Assembly (NCBI GenBank): GCA_014529385.2
Contig: CM043942.1
Span: forward strand, 25,486,469 to 25,550,468
DNA length: 64,000 nt
Direction of reading: 5' to 3'
Source of the DNA: Adiantum capillus-veneris
Taxonomy: Eukaryota > Streptophyta > Polypodiopsida > Polypodiales > Pteridaceae
A program made the translations under genes and the position numbers. The notes under the pieces were generated by a model, which worked only from the letters and a program-made list of their open reading frames with translations, was not told the DNA's origin and did not search any database. Positions 11,213 to 25,200 of this stretch are shown one piece after another. Position 1 is the first letter of the stretch. Every line of letters starts with the position of its first letter.

Positions 11213-12300
11213 ATGGCTGACAACAACAACACAGATGTGTTCAAGATGTTTGCTGCTGAGGATAGGTTGGATGGGGACAACTACCCTATGTGGGCTTATA
11301 TGATGCAACATGTTCTTGTGTCAAAGGGCGCCTGGAACATTGTGCAGGGCATTGATGTACGTCCTGGTTCTGAGGATGTAGGCGATGTTGAGGATGTTGC
11401 AAGTCTTGCTGCAAGGATTGCTGCTATTAGAGTTGTTTTGCCTCAGCAGAACAAGCTCATTGGGATGTTAAGGATGCGCAGGATCGTGCATTGATTGCAT
11501 TGTCTCTGAAGAGCACCATTGTTCCTCACATTCATTCACAGCGAAATCTGCAAAACAGGCTTGGGATATTCTAGCTGGTCTTTATGCAAGTCGCAATGAG
11601 GCTAAAATTTCTTTGCTGCGTAAAGAGCTGGAATCGAAGATTATGCATGAGGAAGATGATATGGACACTTTCCTTGCTAGTGTCAAGGATATCAATGAGC
11701 AGCTTATCTATGCAGGTGAAGTCATTTCAGAAAGTTCCCTTGTGCAGATTGTACTTGATGCCTTACCAGATTCCTACCAGACTTTTGCTAGTACTTGGAG
11801 ACTTATGACCCAAGGAAATCCAGAAGTTGTCAAGTTTGATGCATTATACACACTGTTGTTGTTGCAAGAGTCACTTTCCAGAAAAAACAGGACTAGACAG
11901 CGTGCAGCTGAACAGGCTTTTATTTCTTCTCAAAGAAAGGGTGGTAACAGCAATGCAGCCACTTCTTATGTTTTTGTTGCGAGTGGCAGCACTTCTGTTC
12001 CTAATGCTTCTGCTGGCAGCACTTCGTCTCGCAATTCTAGTGATAAGGGCAAAAAGAAGATGCGTTGCCATTACTGTAAAGCTAATGATCACTTGATCAA
12101 GTTGTGTCCTAAGTTGAAGGCCAAAGAGGCTAAGAAGAAAGAGGGTGGTTCCACTGCAAATGCTGGTTCCACTACAAATGCAGCCATTGTTGAGTCTTTT
12201 GTAAAAGGAGAATGTAATGCTGATGTTGATGCAGAATGGGCTTTTTGTGCAGAGTGCACTTACAATCCTGTTGTCCATGATGCATGCTTGTTAGTTGTTG
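11213..12300 (+). pseudogene. gag of copia 1 copy B
   Basis: The ATG at 11213 sits in ACCATGGCT, a good start context, and gives MADNNNTDVFKMFAAEDRL. The frame is broken near 11480-11610 and then runs open at 11613-12300. That part includes VKDINEQLIYAGEVISESSL and the zinc knuckle CHYCKANDHLIKLC (about 12064-12105), followed by Lys-rich sequence and a GST(A/T)NA repeat. Gag would coat the RNA in virus-like particles. At least one indel has destroyed the frame. Confidence 0.88.
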
Positions 12301-13373
12301 TTGCAGATTCACATGTGTGGTATTTCGATAGTGGTGCTACAAAGCACATTACCTCACATCATGAGGTAATGTGCTTTGTTTACCTCTCTCGAGTCTGTCC
12401 CCCATGGGAATTCAGTCACTTGTGCCAACAATGCCTCTTATCCCATTCAGCGAGTTGGAAAGATTGTGCTTACTGCTGCTAATGGAAGTTCGTTCATGCT
12501 TGTTGATGCACTTTATGTACCTGGGATCAATAAGAATCTCTTGTCTGTACCCGCACTTGCTAGACTTGGGCTTGTAGTCAAATTTGTAGATGACAGATGT
12601 ACACTTCATGATCTCAGTTTTGGTGATGAAATTGTTGCATCTGGCCTTTTGTGTCGTGGGCTGTATAAGCTCACTTTGTATGACAAGTGTGGAAATTTTT
12701 TTGCAAATGCTGTTGCAGATTCAAGGGCTATTCCAGATGCAAAACTTTGGCATGCACGTTTTGGTCATCTGAATTTTTCCAGTTTGTTGCGTTTGCAGAA
12801 ATTTGATATGGTTGCTTCTTTGCCGCCTCTTGAAGCACCTGTCAAACATGTTTGTGAAGGCTGTATTTTGGGTAAGATGCAACGTTCTAAGTTTCCAAAG
12901 GATGGTTCAGTTCGGACCACATGCAGGTTGAAGCTTGTGCATAGTGATGTTTGTGGGCCCATGCAAACTCCGCCCTTGGGCAATTACCTGTACTTTGTGA
13001 CTTTCATTGATGATTACTCTAGGCATGCATGGGTATTTCCGCTTAAAGCGAAGTCCGAAGTTTTTATGTGCTTCAAACAATTTCTGGCTATGGCTGAAAA
13101 TGTCTCGAAATGTACTATGGGCACCCTCCGTTCCGATCGAGGGGGGGAGTATATGTCTCATGAATTTAATGCATTTCTGGCTAGTCATGGGATAAAACAC
13201 CAATGTACAGTGCCTTATACACCTCAACAAAATGGTGTTGCTAAGAGGAAAAACAGGTCACTGACGGAATTGGCACGATGTATGGTCAAAAGTCAAGCTT
13301 TGTCGCATTCTTTTTGGCTTGAGGCCATCATGTGTGCCACTTATGTACTTAACATGTGTCCTCTAATGTACTA
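12301..13373 (+). pseudogene. Protease and integrase of copia 1 copy B
   Basis: The protease motif WYFDSGATKHITSH lies at about 12318-12360. Directly after it the sequence folds back on itself (16-bp arms 12341-12356 and 12362-12377) and shifts the frame. The integrase core is otherwise open from 12376: WHARFGHLNF, CEGCILGKM, LVHSDVCGPM, RSDRGGEYMSHEF and TPQQNGVAKRKNRSL, which includes D, D and E catalytic positions. The C-terminal third is missing: sequence corresponding to about 5037-5305 of copy A is deleted near 13361-13370. Confidence 0.88.
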
Positions 13374-15252
13374 GAGACAATAATGTAAGCTCACAGGACA
13401 TTTATGACATTTTTTTGCCTCTTTTGGGTGGTGGAAACACAAATGTAAGTTCGAATGAGGCAAATGTACAGCCTATGGGGGTTTCTGAAAATGTTCTAGA
13501 TCAACCTATTACTGATGCAAATGTACATGATGTACTTGATGAGGAAAGGGCTAAAAATGAGCAGGCTAGAGGTATGCCAAAATGGCTGGTGCACACTTTG
13601 CGTGACAGTAAATTGGATGCATCTTTTTCTAGTCGTACTCATTCAGGATCTCGCCATGCATCTTATGCATCAAATTGTTATGCTTTGGCTATGTCTAGCT
13701 TACATGATGTTGAGGAGCCTCTGTCTTTTGATGAAGCACAGAATTCAAAAAGTCGGATGGCTGCCATGCAATCAGCATATGATGCACTCGTAGAAAATGA
13801 CACATGGACTTTATGTGATTTGCCTCCTGGCAAAAAGGCCATTGGTACGAAGTGGGTTTACAAGTTGAAACGCAAGCCGGATGGTGAGATTGATCGCGAT
13901 AAGGCTCGACTTGTTGCAAAGGGTTATGCACAACAAAAAGGCATAGACTATGAAGAGACTTTTGATCCCACTTGTCGTATGACTACTGTGTGTTTTCTAT
14001 GTGCACTGGGAGCTCATTTTGGTTGGGATGTACATCAATCAGACATTGTTACTGCTTTCTTGAATGGTGACATATTTGAGGAAGTTTATGTAACATAGCC
14101 TCACGGTTTTGTCATAAAAGGACAAGTGGACAAAGTGTGCAGATGTAAGAAGGCTTTGTATCAGTTGAAGCAATCTCCTCGTGCTTGGTATGAGAAGGCT
14201 GACACTCATTTGGTCAAACAAAGCTTTTGTAATAGTCCAACAGAAAGCACGCTGTATGTAAAGTGTGAGGGCGATGTACTTCTCATTGTGGTTCTTTATG
14301 TCGATGATTTGCTGATCACTGGACCAAATGAGAGACATATTTCTGAATTTAAGGCTGATTTGAATGCTACTTTCAAGATGAAAGATTTGGAGCTGTTGCA
14401 TCATTACTTGGGTATACAGTTTAAGCAATGTGATGGTGGTATTTCCTTATGTTAGAAAAGTTACATAGAGACATTGCTATGTAAGTTTGGACTTGAGGAT
14501 TGCAAAACCTATTGCCACTCCCATGGAAACAGGCTTGAAGTTGAGTCTACATGATGCTGGCGATCCTGCTGATATCACTCTTTATCAAAATGCTGTTGGT
14601 TGCCTCATTTATGCATGCAACACGAGGCCGTATATTCACTTTGCAGTCTCACAACTCAGCAGGTTTATGCATAGCGCAGGGTCTAAGCATTGGCAGGCTG
14701 TCAAGAGGATTTTCCACTACCTTAGTGGCACTTTACATCTTGGCTTGTTTTATCCCAAGGGGGGATCTTTGCCGCCAGACTTACATGCTTTTTCGGTCAG
14801 ATTGCGATGGTTGTTTTGACATGCGAGTGTCCACAAGTGGTTTTTGTTTCATGCTTGGCAGTTTATGTATATCATGGTTGATCAAGAAGCAACCTACTGT
14901 GGCCACTTGGAGTTGTGAGGCTGAGTACAGGGCAGTCTTCACAGCTACAGTTGAGTGCATATGGCTCAGACGCCTTATGGTTGATTTCGGTGTTGGACAG
15001 GACACTGCCAACACTATCTACACTGACAGTCAGAGCGCATTGGCAGTTGCGAGGAACCCAATTTTTCATGCTCGCACAACGCACATTGAGGTGCATTACC
15101 ACTATGTCAGGGAGAGGCTCTTAGCAGGAGAGATCAGCTTGGCTTATGTGCCAAAATAGGACAACCTTGCAGATCTTTTCACAACGGCATTGTCTCGTGA
15201 GAAGCTTGAAGCTTTCCGCAAAGCTTTGGGCTTAGTCCCCTTTGTGAACTGA
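13374..15252 (+). pseudogene. Reverse transcriptase and RNase H of copia 1 copy B
   Basis: The RT region begins with KKAIGTKWVYKLKRKPDGEI and DIVTAFLNGDIFEEVYVT. It has YVDD intact at 14297-14308, then TRPYIHFAVSQLSRFMH and, in RNase H, CEAEYRA, DSQSALAVARNP and HIEVHYHYVRE. It is split by TAG codons at 14096-14098, 14453-14455 and 15157-15159, and by small frameshifts near 14490 and 14800. At each of the three TAG sites the sibling copies have CAG. Confidence 0.9.
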
Positions 15253-15315
15253 TCATGTCGTTAGGGCATGGCACTTCCCTTTACTCATGTGCCAGCTCTC
15301 ATTCACCGCATCACT

Positions 15316-15327
15316 CCAGGGGGGATT
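15316..15327 (+). other. Polypurine tract, copia 1 copy B
   Basis: CCAGGGGGGATT immediately before the 3' LTR, identical to the copy A tract. Confidence 0.85.
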
Positions 15328-15549
15328 TGTTTCCATATACATGTGGTAGTGATGTGTGTGAACACACTAGGACCGCCGGGGCATTTTTTCCCTCTTTAGG
15401 AGGTTTTTTCCCCCGAGCATTGTATATAGGCCCATCACTCTAGGGCTATCTATCTTTCCATTGCAAGTAATACACTCGCTATTGTGTGCCTTGAGCTTTC
15501 TGCATCTTCTCCAAGCTGTGTGTGTTTCTCTACAACCCTAATTCCAACA
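15328..15549 (+). repeat. 3' LTR of copia 1 copy B
   Basis: A 222-bp LTR ending in CCAACA and followed directly by the TSD CTAGG (15550-15554). Confidence 0.93.
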
Positions 15550-15789
15550 CTAGGGGCTACATCAAAGCAATGTGGACGTAATTTTTATGTGACGTGCATC
15601 AGTTTCCAAAAAAGGGTTGAGTGGGAGAGTGCTTTATTGGAAACCAACTATTGCAAAGGAACCTAAAGAAGAAGCTCAACTTAAGTAAATAAAGACTTTT
15701 CCTCTATGGTCATTTTCCATTGAACCAAAACAACAAGCACCTGCAAATGCTGCAACAACTCTTGTTGCTCTAGTTTAGACCTCTGCTGC

Positions 15790-17280
15790 CATAAAATCTA
15801 ATATCTAACCAACCCAAATGATTTTGTCATATTAAATTGATCATTTAATGTGGGAGAATAAACGTGAACAAGGGTTAGAATATAGAAATGTGCTTATGGA
15901 TCTATCTCAACACATGGACAAGGTTAAAGGAGTCCAAGTCAAAGAGCAGGGCTATCTAATATAGCTTCAAGACTTTAGGCTTAGCTTCATCAAAGACCTC
16001 CAAAGGTTAGTGTTGAAGGTCCTTTGACCTTATGCAAGCTATGATTGTGCTTGAGGTGGGAAACCGGCCCAAGCTTGAGGTGCTTGTCATGCTTGTTGAT
16101 TAAGGTGCTTGAGGTGCTTGATGACTAATGTGCTTGAGGTGCTAGGGTTGAGCTTGGTGTGGGAACCTTCTCCAAGCTTGATAGAGTTGAGCTTGAGGTG
16201 GGAACCTTATCCAAACATAAGGGGGAAATTAAGATGTTCCAAAAAGTCAAGCATGAGCCTACAAAGGAGGGGGCGAGCCCCAAGAGTAGGGGGTGTGTTG
16301 ACTAACTCCTTCTTCACCCAAGGGACACCCATTTCCCATAGAGGCAAATGGGACACATGTCAAGCCGCTAGCTAGGTTTCCCTCATCATGTTCCTAAAGC
16401 CTATTAGTTGGCCTCTCAAGGGGTCCAATGATAATATAGCTAATTTATTTAATTAAGTATGCATTTATCAAGTCTCGTCTCTCGAAGGGGAAAGGGGGAC
16501 ATTTGTCCCAAGGTTAGCATGCTTGCTTGATATGCACTCTGCATGTGCTAGTATTGAAGGGCTCCAATGAACTTTCACCAAGAGCTAGAAGGGGGGGGTC
16601 GACCAAATCAAGGGGGGGCTAGCTTCGGGGCATACTCTCCCCCCCACACATGGACACACCCTCTCATTGTGTGAAGTGCAAATTGCAAGAGCTCCATCTC
16701 CTTCTCCAAGCTTGTTAAGAAGTTAAGAGCCTAGCTACACCAACACTCTTGGCTATGGAATGTAAATCCAACCAAGAGCCATTCTCCAATGCTTAAGATT
16801 TCCATATTCTCCATCTTCAGTACTATGCTATTATGTATGCTAAGCAAGAAGAGTGATGATAAGTGAGGAATTATTTCTTTCTCCTATGAATGCTTCTTCT
16901 TTCTCTTCCCTACCCTCATTCCCTGCTAGCTCTCTCCACCTTTGAAGGTGTTTGAGGCCTTGGGATTGAGGCCAGGGATGGTTAACTGCTGTTACAAAGA
17001 TTATGTTATGCTCATGATGCATGAAGCTTTCCATATTCATTGCATCACCTAGGTCACACGAAACACAAAGATTGTATTGTACCAAGTCTCTCTTGAATCC
17101 AAAATCTATAATACAAAAGCCTATTGGAGGGGGGATCGGCTCCACATAAATCCGGGAGTCTCTCTCTCTTGCAAAAGTATTGTTCATGCAAAGTTAATTA
17201 AATGTATGGTTATGTTGCTACTGCTAATTAAGTTCACCCTCTATGTTCTCAAAGTAGTCTCACAAAAATGTTCACTCTAA
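15790..17280 (+). repeat. Old diverged relic of the gypsy LTR
   Basis: Read on the plus strand, this stretch follows the sense sequence of the gypsy LTRs at 19961-21551 and 32778-34369 along nearly its whole length, with many substitutions and indels. Shared landmarks in order are: 'atttaatgtggg' near 15849; 'gagggggcgagccc' near 16267; 'gggacacatgtcaa' near 16351; 'aaggggtccaatga' near 16418; 'ccctgctagctct' near 16920; 'gcatgaagctt' near 17020; and 'ggaggggggatcggctcca' near 17127. No internal domain is attached, so it is a solo LTR or a truncated one. It is far older than the pair around the complete element. Confidence 0.65.
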
Positions 17281-19407
<2,127 letters not shown>

Positions 19408-19869
19408 TCCTCATGATGGGCATGTCACATTGGTGGAGGAGACGGGCAGGGCACTTTCTTGTTTTGAAGGTTATGTTTTCTTAGGTTCTTGGTATTTTTC
19501 GGCCCTCCATGGCGTTCTCCTTTGACACACAGTAAGGGTAATGGTGCTTTCTGTATTGATAAGAGTGCATCCGGGTCGGTTATGATTCCACCCTAGTAGA
19601 AAGGTGTGAAAGTGACATGCAACCATTAGAGTGCCCGTTAGTGCTACAAAGGTAAGGGAAAAAACATTCTATGGTTTGCAAGTAGCATCTCTTCAACACC
19701 TCATCCTCATCTTGCACCAATCTTTTCTTGCCTTTGTAGCTCCTTTTGCCCATGATGTCTTCCTTAGTGTGGTCTTTGTTAATGTGCACATGGGACCCTT
19801 CTCCCTATCCAAAAAAGCCCGTTGTCGTGATGATGTGCATCCAAATGAGGAAACTTAGAGAAGATACCA

Positions 19870-19960
19870 CTTCCTAGGTGCTATCAGCTTGAGACATATT
19901 GTTAGCCATTGTATTGAATTGGCATGCTAATAGCATTGGGCGCGGCAGTGGTCTGGTTGA
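19870..19960 (+). pseudogene. PPR protein relic, fragment 1 of 3
   Basis: The last bases before the gypsy element read, with small indels, like the linker between two PPR motifs. Around 19926-19960 the frame gives NSIGRGSGLVD, which matches the usual plant 'VGSGLVDMYAKCG' entry into a PPR helix. The sequence continues across the gypsy insertion at 34370. PPR proteins bind organellar RNA; this piece is only a relic. Confidence comes from the joint reading of the three fragments and is low for this one alone. Confidence 0.45.
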
Positions 19961-21551
19961 TGTAACATTTAATGCCCTAATAACTTATGTGTAGTGGAAA
20001 TTATTAGCATGAACATAGTGGGCATTTCATTAGAATAGATTCCTAATGAGAATTACAAGAGTGCTTGGGTGGAGAGAGCAACAAAAAGCATAACACCTAG
20101 TTAGATAGCATCAAAAATACTTTCAAAAGAGAGAGAAATTAAGCTATTGACAACAGTTGAGGACCGGATTTGCATGGAGCCGGTCCCCCCTCCAAAAGGC
20201 TTTGTATTATGGTTTCTCCCATCAAGAAAGACATTGTACAATACAATTCTTTGTGTTCCTTCAAGACTAGCTAGTGCAATGAAGATGGAAGCTTCATGCA
20301 CTAAGCAAAACACTTAATCAAACACAACTTGAATTATCCCCGTTCTCAGACCCAAGACCTCACACACCTTCGAAGATGGTGAGAGCTAGCAGGGTATGAG
20401 AGTAGATTGAGAGGAAGAAGGAGTATCTTACGAGAAAGATGTACATATCCTCACATAATGACTCATATGTAGCATAGCTTAGCTTAGTAATTAGCTTGGT
20501 AGAGGAGATGAGCATGCATTGAAGCTTGGCTCTTGGTTGGATTTGCATCCACATGCCAAGAGAGTGTTGATGTAGGCTTCTATCTCACAAGCTTGGAGTA
20601 GGTGATGAGTTCTCCATTAAAGCTTGGGAAGAGATGGTCTTCTCTTTCTTCACACATGAGCTTGTGTGAGTGTGTGTGTGATAATGCCTTGCAAAAATCA
20701 GCCCCCTCTCTCTCTTGGGTGAGCCCTCTTGCTAATTGCTCTTGCTGCAGCCTCATTGGCCCTCCCCAAGTCAAGCCAATTACAATTAAGCAGCATAAGT
20801 GATAGCCTTCTGACATGTGTCCCCCTTTCCCCTTTTGTGAGAGCTTTAGGTAATTAAATAATTAAACTAAACTCTCATTGGACCCCTTTGCCTCCTGGCC
20901 AATAGGAATCAGGCAAGCCATGGGGCTCCTGAATGCTCATTGGACCCCTTGGGAGACTGCCCAATAGTCTTCTAGGAGACTTAATTCTCATTGGTTTCTT
21001 TTATTAAATGTTTTTAAATTAATTAAACTATATTTACTCTAGCTTAATTCTCATTGGTCCACTTCAAGGGTCATCCAATAGAAATTGGGCACACCTTGTG
21101 GGCATCTGGCCTAGGGAGCTGACATGTGTCCCTTATTCCTTTTGTGTAAAGGGAGCCTGTGTGTGTGTGTGTGGCTTTCTCTCTCATCCCCTACCTTTAG
21201 GGCTCGCCCCCTCCCATGTAGGGATGTGCAAAGACTTTTAGGGAACACACAAAGCATCCAATTTTCCCTAGGGTTGACCTTTGGACACAAACTTTGAATT
21301 TTGGAACCTTAGCATTTTGGAAGTCTTAATGGGCTGAACCTTAGGGTCTTTTTAGCCCATTGTTACACATGGCTCTTTTGCAGATGGCCCCCCCTTTGGA
21401 TCCCTATTTTCCCTCCTTTGGATCCCTATTGTGGCCGGTCTGCTAGCTTAACCAATATTCTATCTTTTTCTCCCCTGGCCTTCCCCACATTAAATGATCA
21501 GTTTAATATGAGAAAATCATTTAGGAGAATTAGATATTGATTATTATGACA
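19961..21551 (-). repeat. 3' LTR of the gypsy element
   Basis: A 1591-bp LTR, near-identical to 32778-34369, with scattered substitutions, a 3-bp indel near 20000 and a shorter TG run near 21160. Its U3 side holds a repeated CCAAT arrangement at 20873-21090. Confidence 0.95.
20873..21090 (-). promoter_or_regulatory. Repeated CCAAT-box array in the gypsy LTR
   Basis: On the minus strand three units follow the pattern CTATTGG, 10-20 bases, GG(T/A)CCAATGAG. They lie at about 21048-21081, 20935-20967 and 20873-20906, and a further ACCAATGAG lies near 20985. Each unit pairs an inverted ATTGG with a direct CCAAT. The right LTR has the same array (about 33690-33905). CCAAT boxes are NF-Y sites in plants; enhancer function here is inferred. 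Confidence 0.45.
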
Positions 21552-21565
21552 TTACCTCTCTCTTG
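21552..21565 (-). other. Polypurine tract, gypsy element
   Basis: CAAGAGAGAGGTAA on the minus strand, directly before the 3' LTR. Confidence 0.8.
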
Positions 21566-21873
21566 AAATCATAGTCGTCCTCGACTATGGTGTAGAGAAG
21601 ATAAAGCATGTTCATGAGTCCTTTTCTTAGCGGGTAGAGGATCCCTATGTTACCCTACGACATCATTCCATAATGGATGACGCAAGCATGTCTGCACATC
21701 AGTCCTATCAGTCTTCCATAGTAGAGTGACAAGCTCTACTTGGTGTTTGGGAGATGTCGTCTCCACAAACTTGATCTAAGCATGCATACTACTTCATTTT
21801 TGTGCACAAATAAAGAAAAAGAGAGTCTTATAAGACAAAAATTTTGTTCATTTTTAACATTTTGTACATTTGC

Positions 21874-22257
21874 TTACTCTTGGGAAGCATTGTAAGCATT
21901 GACAAGGTTTAGGTTATCCTTTAATTGTATGCCTTGCATCCATCTAGCATCTTCAAAAGGATAATTCTTAAATTTAATAAGATATCGTCGGATAGTCTTA
22001 CCGCCTCTTAATACCTTGTCTTCATGTCGGAGAATGGACTCGGGCTGCAGCACCTCCTCTTGGTCCTCGATCTCCGGTGGGTCTTCAATAGTTGGTTCTT
22101 GAGGTGGCTCTCCTTTGTAAGGCTTTAATAGGCTCACATGAAAAGCATTGTGTATGAGCCAATGATTGGGCAACTTAAGTTGATAGGCCATGTCATTGAT
22201 TGGCCTAAGAATCTGGAAGGGACCATAGTACCTTTTTGCTAGTTTAGCATAGTACTT
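21874..22257 (-). pseudogene. Integrase C-terminus and chromodomain of the gypsy element
   Basis: In frame with pol but separated from it by the TAA at 22258-22260. It contains the GPF-like RYYGPFQIL, then NAFHVSLLKPYKG, and a chromodomain-like tail: ILRHEDKVLRGGKTIRRYL, then IKFKNYPFEDARWMQG. In chromoviruses this tail directs integration to chromatin marks. The stop upstream would remove it from the polyprotein. A sibling copy without the stop would show whether the mutation is private to this one. Confidence 0.85.
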
Positions 22258-25200
22258 TTATTGGCCCGTAGGATTCTTTCCCGTCGTGTGCCTTAATCGA
22301 GCCTTGGGAAACTTTAACAAGACCCAATCGTTTTCTTTAAAGGCTTGGGCTCTTCTGTGCTTGTCAGCAGCAGCCTTTTGCCTTTGTTGTGAGATAGAGA
22401 TAGCATCTTTAATCTTTTGAAAAGATTCTTGTAGGTCTCGGCTATACTCATCTGCAGCTAACATCTTCCCATGTACCTTAAGTAGCAAGGGACTTTTTGA
22501 TCTTCCCTCAATTACCTCTAAAGGTGCTTTTCCCGTGGAAGTATGTATAGTGTCATTGTAAGCATACTCCACTAAGGGTAAGTACTTCTCCCATTGGGAT
22601 ATTTGATCTACTTCCGTTACATAGGCTTTTAGTAGATCGAGAATTGTTAGGTTAGCTATTTCACTTTGGCTATCTGTTTGTGGATGATAGGCCGAAGAGA
22701 AATTTAGCCTTGTCCCTAAATTCTCAAAGAGACCCTTCCAGAAATTACTGGTCATTCTAGGATCTCTATCCGACACTATGGACATTGGCAAGCCATGATA
22801 TTTAAAAATTTGTGAAATGAAGAGGGTTGCCATTTGATGGGCTTTGATAGTCTTTTTGACAGGTATAAAATGAGCTTGTTTACTAAACCTATCTACTATC
22901 GTCCATATTCCCGTATTCCCATGGATAGACTTAGGCAATCCAAAGATAAAATCCATGGATATTCTCTCCCATGGTGAATTAGGGATTGGCAAGGGTTGAA
23001 GCAATCCAGGTTGCTTCCCTCTATCAAATTTTGTCTTTTGACATACCACACATTTGGAAACATACTCTTGTATGTTCACTTTCATGGTAGGCCAATAGAA
23101 ATATGTTTCAATTCCCTTTAAGGTAGACTGAATCCCTCTATGCCCCGCATACGGGGGAGCATGAGATTCATACATTACTTTCTCACGCAGGGAGTTAGTA
23201 ACGCATAGTCTATTGCCATAGAGAAGATAACCATCTTGTAAAGTAAATGGTTCTTCTTTCTTCCCTAATGTAAGGTCTGAAATCACATCTCTAAAATCGG
23301 GATCAATAGCATACTCATCTATCATTGAAGATAGATCATTGTGAGTTGCTATGGAAACCGCATTCACTCTCGGCCGTCTTGAGAGTGCATCGGCTACTTG
23401 ATTATGCTTGCCAGCAATGTGAGCAATATGAAAATGAAATTGCGAAAGGAAATTTGCCCACCTCATTTGTTTGTCGGAGAGCTTGGTCTGCATCATGAAG
23501 TACTTAAGACTTTGGTGATCCGTTCGCAGAATGAAAGGAGTCCCCAATAAATAGTGCTTCCATGAGTCTAAGGCATGTAGAACTGCAAGGAGTTCCTTTT
23601 CGTATATGCCTAGAGCTTGCTCAACAGGGTCGAGCCTTCGGCTCTCATAGCCTATGGCGTGCCCTTCTTGGAGAAAAACAGCTCCAAGGCAATCACCACA
23701 AGCATCACATTGGACCTCAAATGGTTTTGAGAGATCCGGTAGTGTAAGCACAGGTTGAGAGATAAGCTTTTCAAAAGCATTGTTCTCCTTAGCAGACCAT
23801 GTATACCTAACGCTTTTCTTTGTTAGGTCATGTAATGGTCCCGCAATTTGTGAGAACTTTTCTATGAAGCGTCTATAGTATGCGCACATACCTATAAAGC
23901 TTCTTAGTTCATGAAGATTCCTTGGTTTAGGCCATCCTTTTATTACCTCTAACTTGGATGGATCCATTTGGATGCCATCTTGAGAGATAATGTGACCTAA
24001 ATACTGAATCTCTTGCAAGAAAAATTCACTTTTCTTTCGATTAACATAAAGTTTATTCTCTCTTAAAACTTGAAATATTACCTGGAGGTGTTGCTTGTGT
24101 TCCTCCAATGAATTAGAGTAGATGATAATATCATCAAAGAACACTCCAGTGAAGGTTCGATGAGGCCTGAACAGCTTCTTCATCAAGCGGTTGAATGTGG
24201 CTGGTGCATTGGTCAAGCCAAAAGGCATGACAATGTATTCGTAAAGACCAAAGGTAGTGCGAAACGCGGTCTTTACAATGTCTTGATCAACTATCCTTAT
24301 TTGATGATAGCCACTCTTTAGGTCAACCCTACTGAAGTAGGTCGATCCTTGTAGCTTATCAAATAGGTCTTCTACCCGTGGAACGGGAAACCTATTCTTG
24401 ATAGTGATCCTATTTAGTGCTCTATAGTCGACACACATATGATATGTGTCGTCTTTCTTTTGCACTAATAGCACAGGTGAGCAAAATGGATATGAGCTAG
24501 GCCTAACCATGCCCTTCTCAACTAACTCATGCACTTGCCGCATAATCTCCTCTTGTTGAGCTTGAGAAACTCTATAAGGAGGTTTATTAGGCGGTGAACT
24601 TCCTGGAAGAAGTTCAATTGCATGGTCATCATTACCTCGTTTAGGAGGTAGCTCACAAGGGATGTCGTCAATAAAAACATCTTGAAACCCCTTGAGAAAA
24701 TTGGATAACTCTAATTCCTTTTGGTTGCTTTTATTTTCGTTTGTTAAAGCATTAGGTTCATTTTGAGAATCTTTAACAAAAATCATGTACACGGAAATAG
24801 AGCTCTTTATTGACTTGTTGAAAGCTGGTGTATGTACAATGGGGATGGTGTTACCCATTTCCTTAGCATCTATATACATGTCTTTTTCCCTGAACTTAAA
24901 GGAGATTCTCCTTTCTAGAAATTTAACATCGGCAGCCAGGCGGTCAAACCATGGTGCCCCTAGGATTATATCCTCATGCTTGAGAGGAGAGATAAAGAAG
25001 TCCTCTTTGTCCACATAGCCTTGGACATGAAGCCTCAATTTCCCAATTAAGGGAGTGACTGAAGCTTCTTGCCCCTTGAAGGCACTGTCTGCGGGTAGGA
25101 CATCTCCCATCTCGTAGGATTGTATTCCTAGCTTGGTGGCCAACTCTATAGATATAAAATTGTGAGTAGAACCAGGGTCAAAGAGAGTAAAATCATCATG

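Larger units (their letters stand above)
10646..15549 (+). mobile_element. Copia family 1, copy B (complete ends, decayed)
   Basis: A plus-strand member of the same family as copies A and C. The 5' LTR is 10646-10850 and the 3' LTR 15328-15549. The PBS is at 10853-10867 and the PPT at 15316-15327. A perfect CTAGG target duplication lies at 10641-10645 and 15550-15554. The coding region is broken by a local inverted insertion at 12362-12377, a deletion of roughly 270 bp in the integrase C-terminus near 13361-13370, and three TAG codons. It is about 240 bp shorter than copy A, mainly because of that deletion. Confidence 0.95.

Noticed and set aside
2850-15549. Copies A and B of copia 1 as an inverted segmental duplication
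   Set aside because: Each has its own perfect and different target duplication (TCTAA, CTAGG), and the flanks are unrelated, so they are independent insertions.
25160-25185. Protease motif DPG instead of DSG/DTG in the gypsy element, considered as a disabling mutation
   Set aside because: As far as I recall, 'FDPGST' occurs in many plant Ty3 elements, so it is not clearly abnormal.
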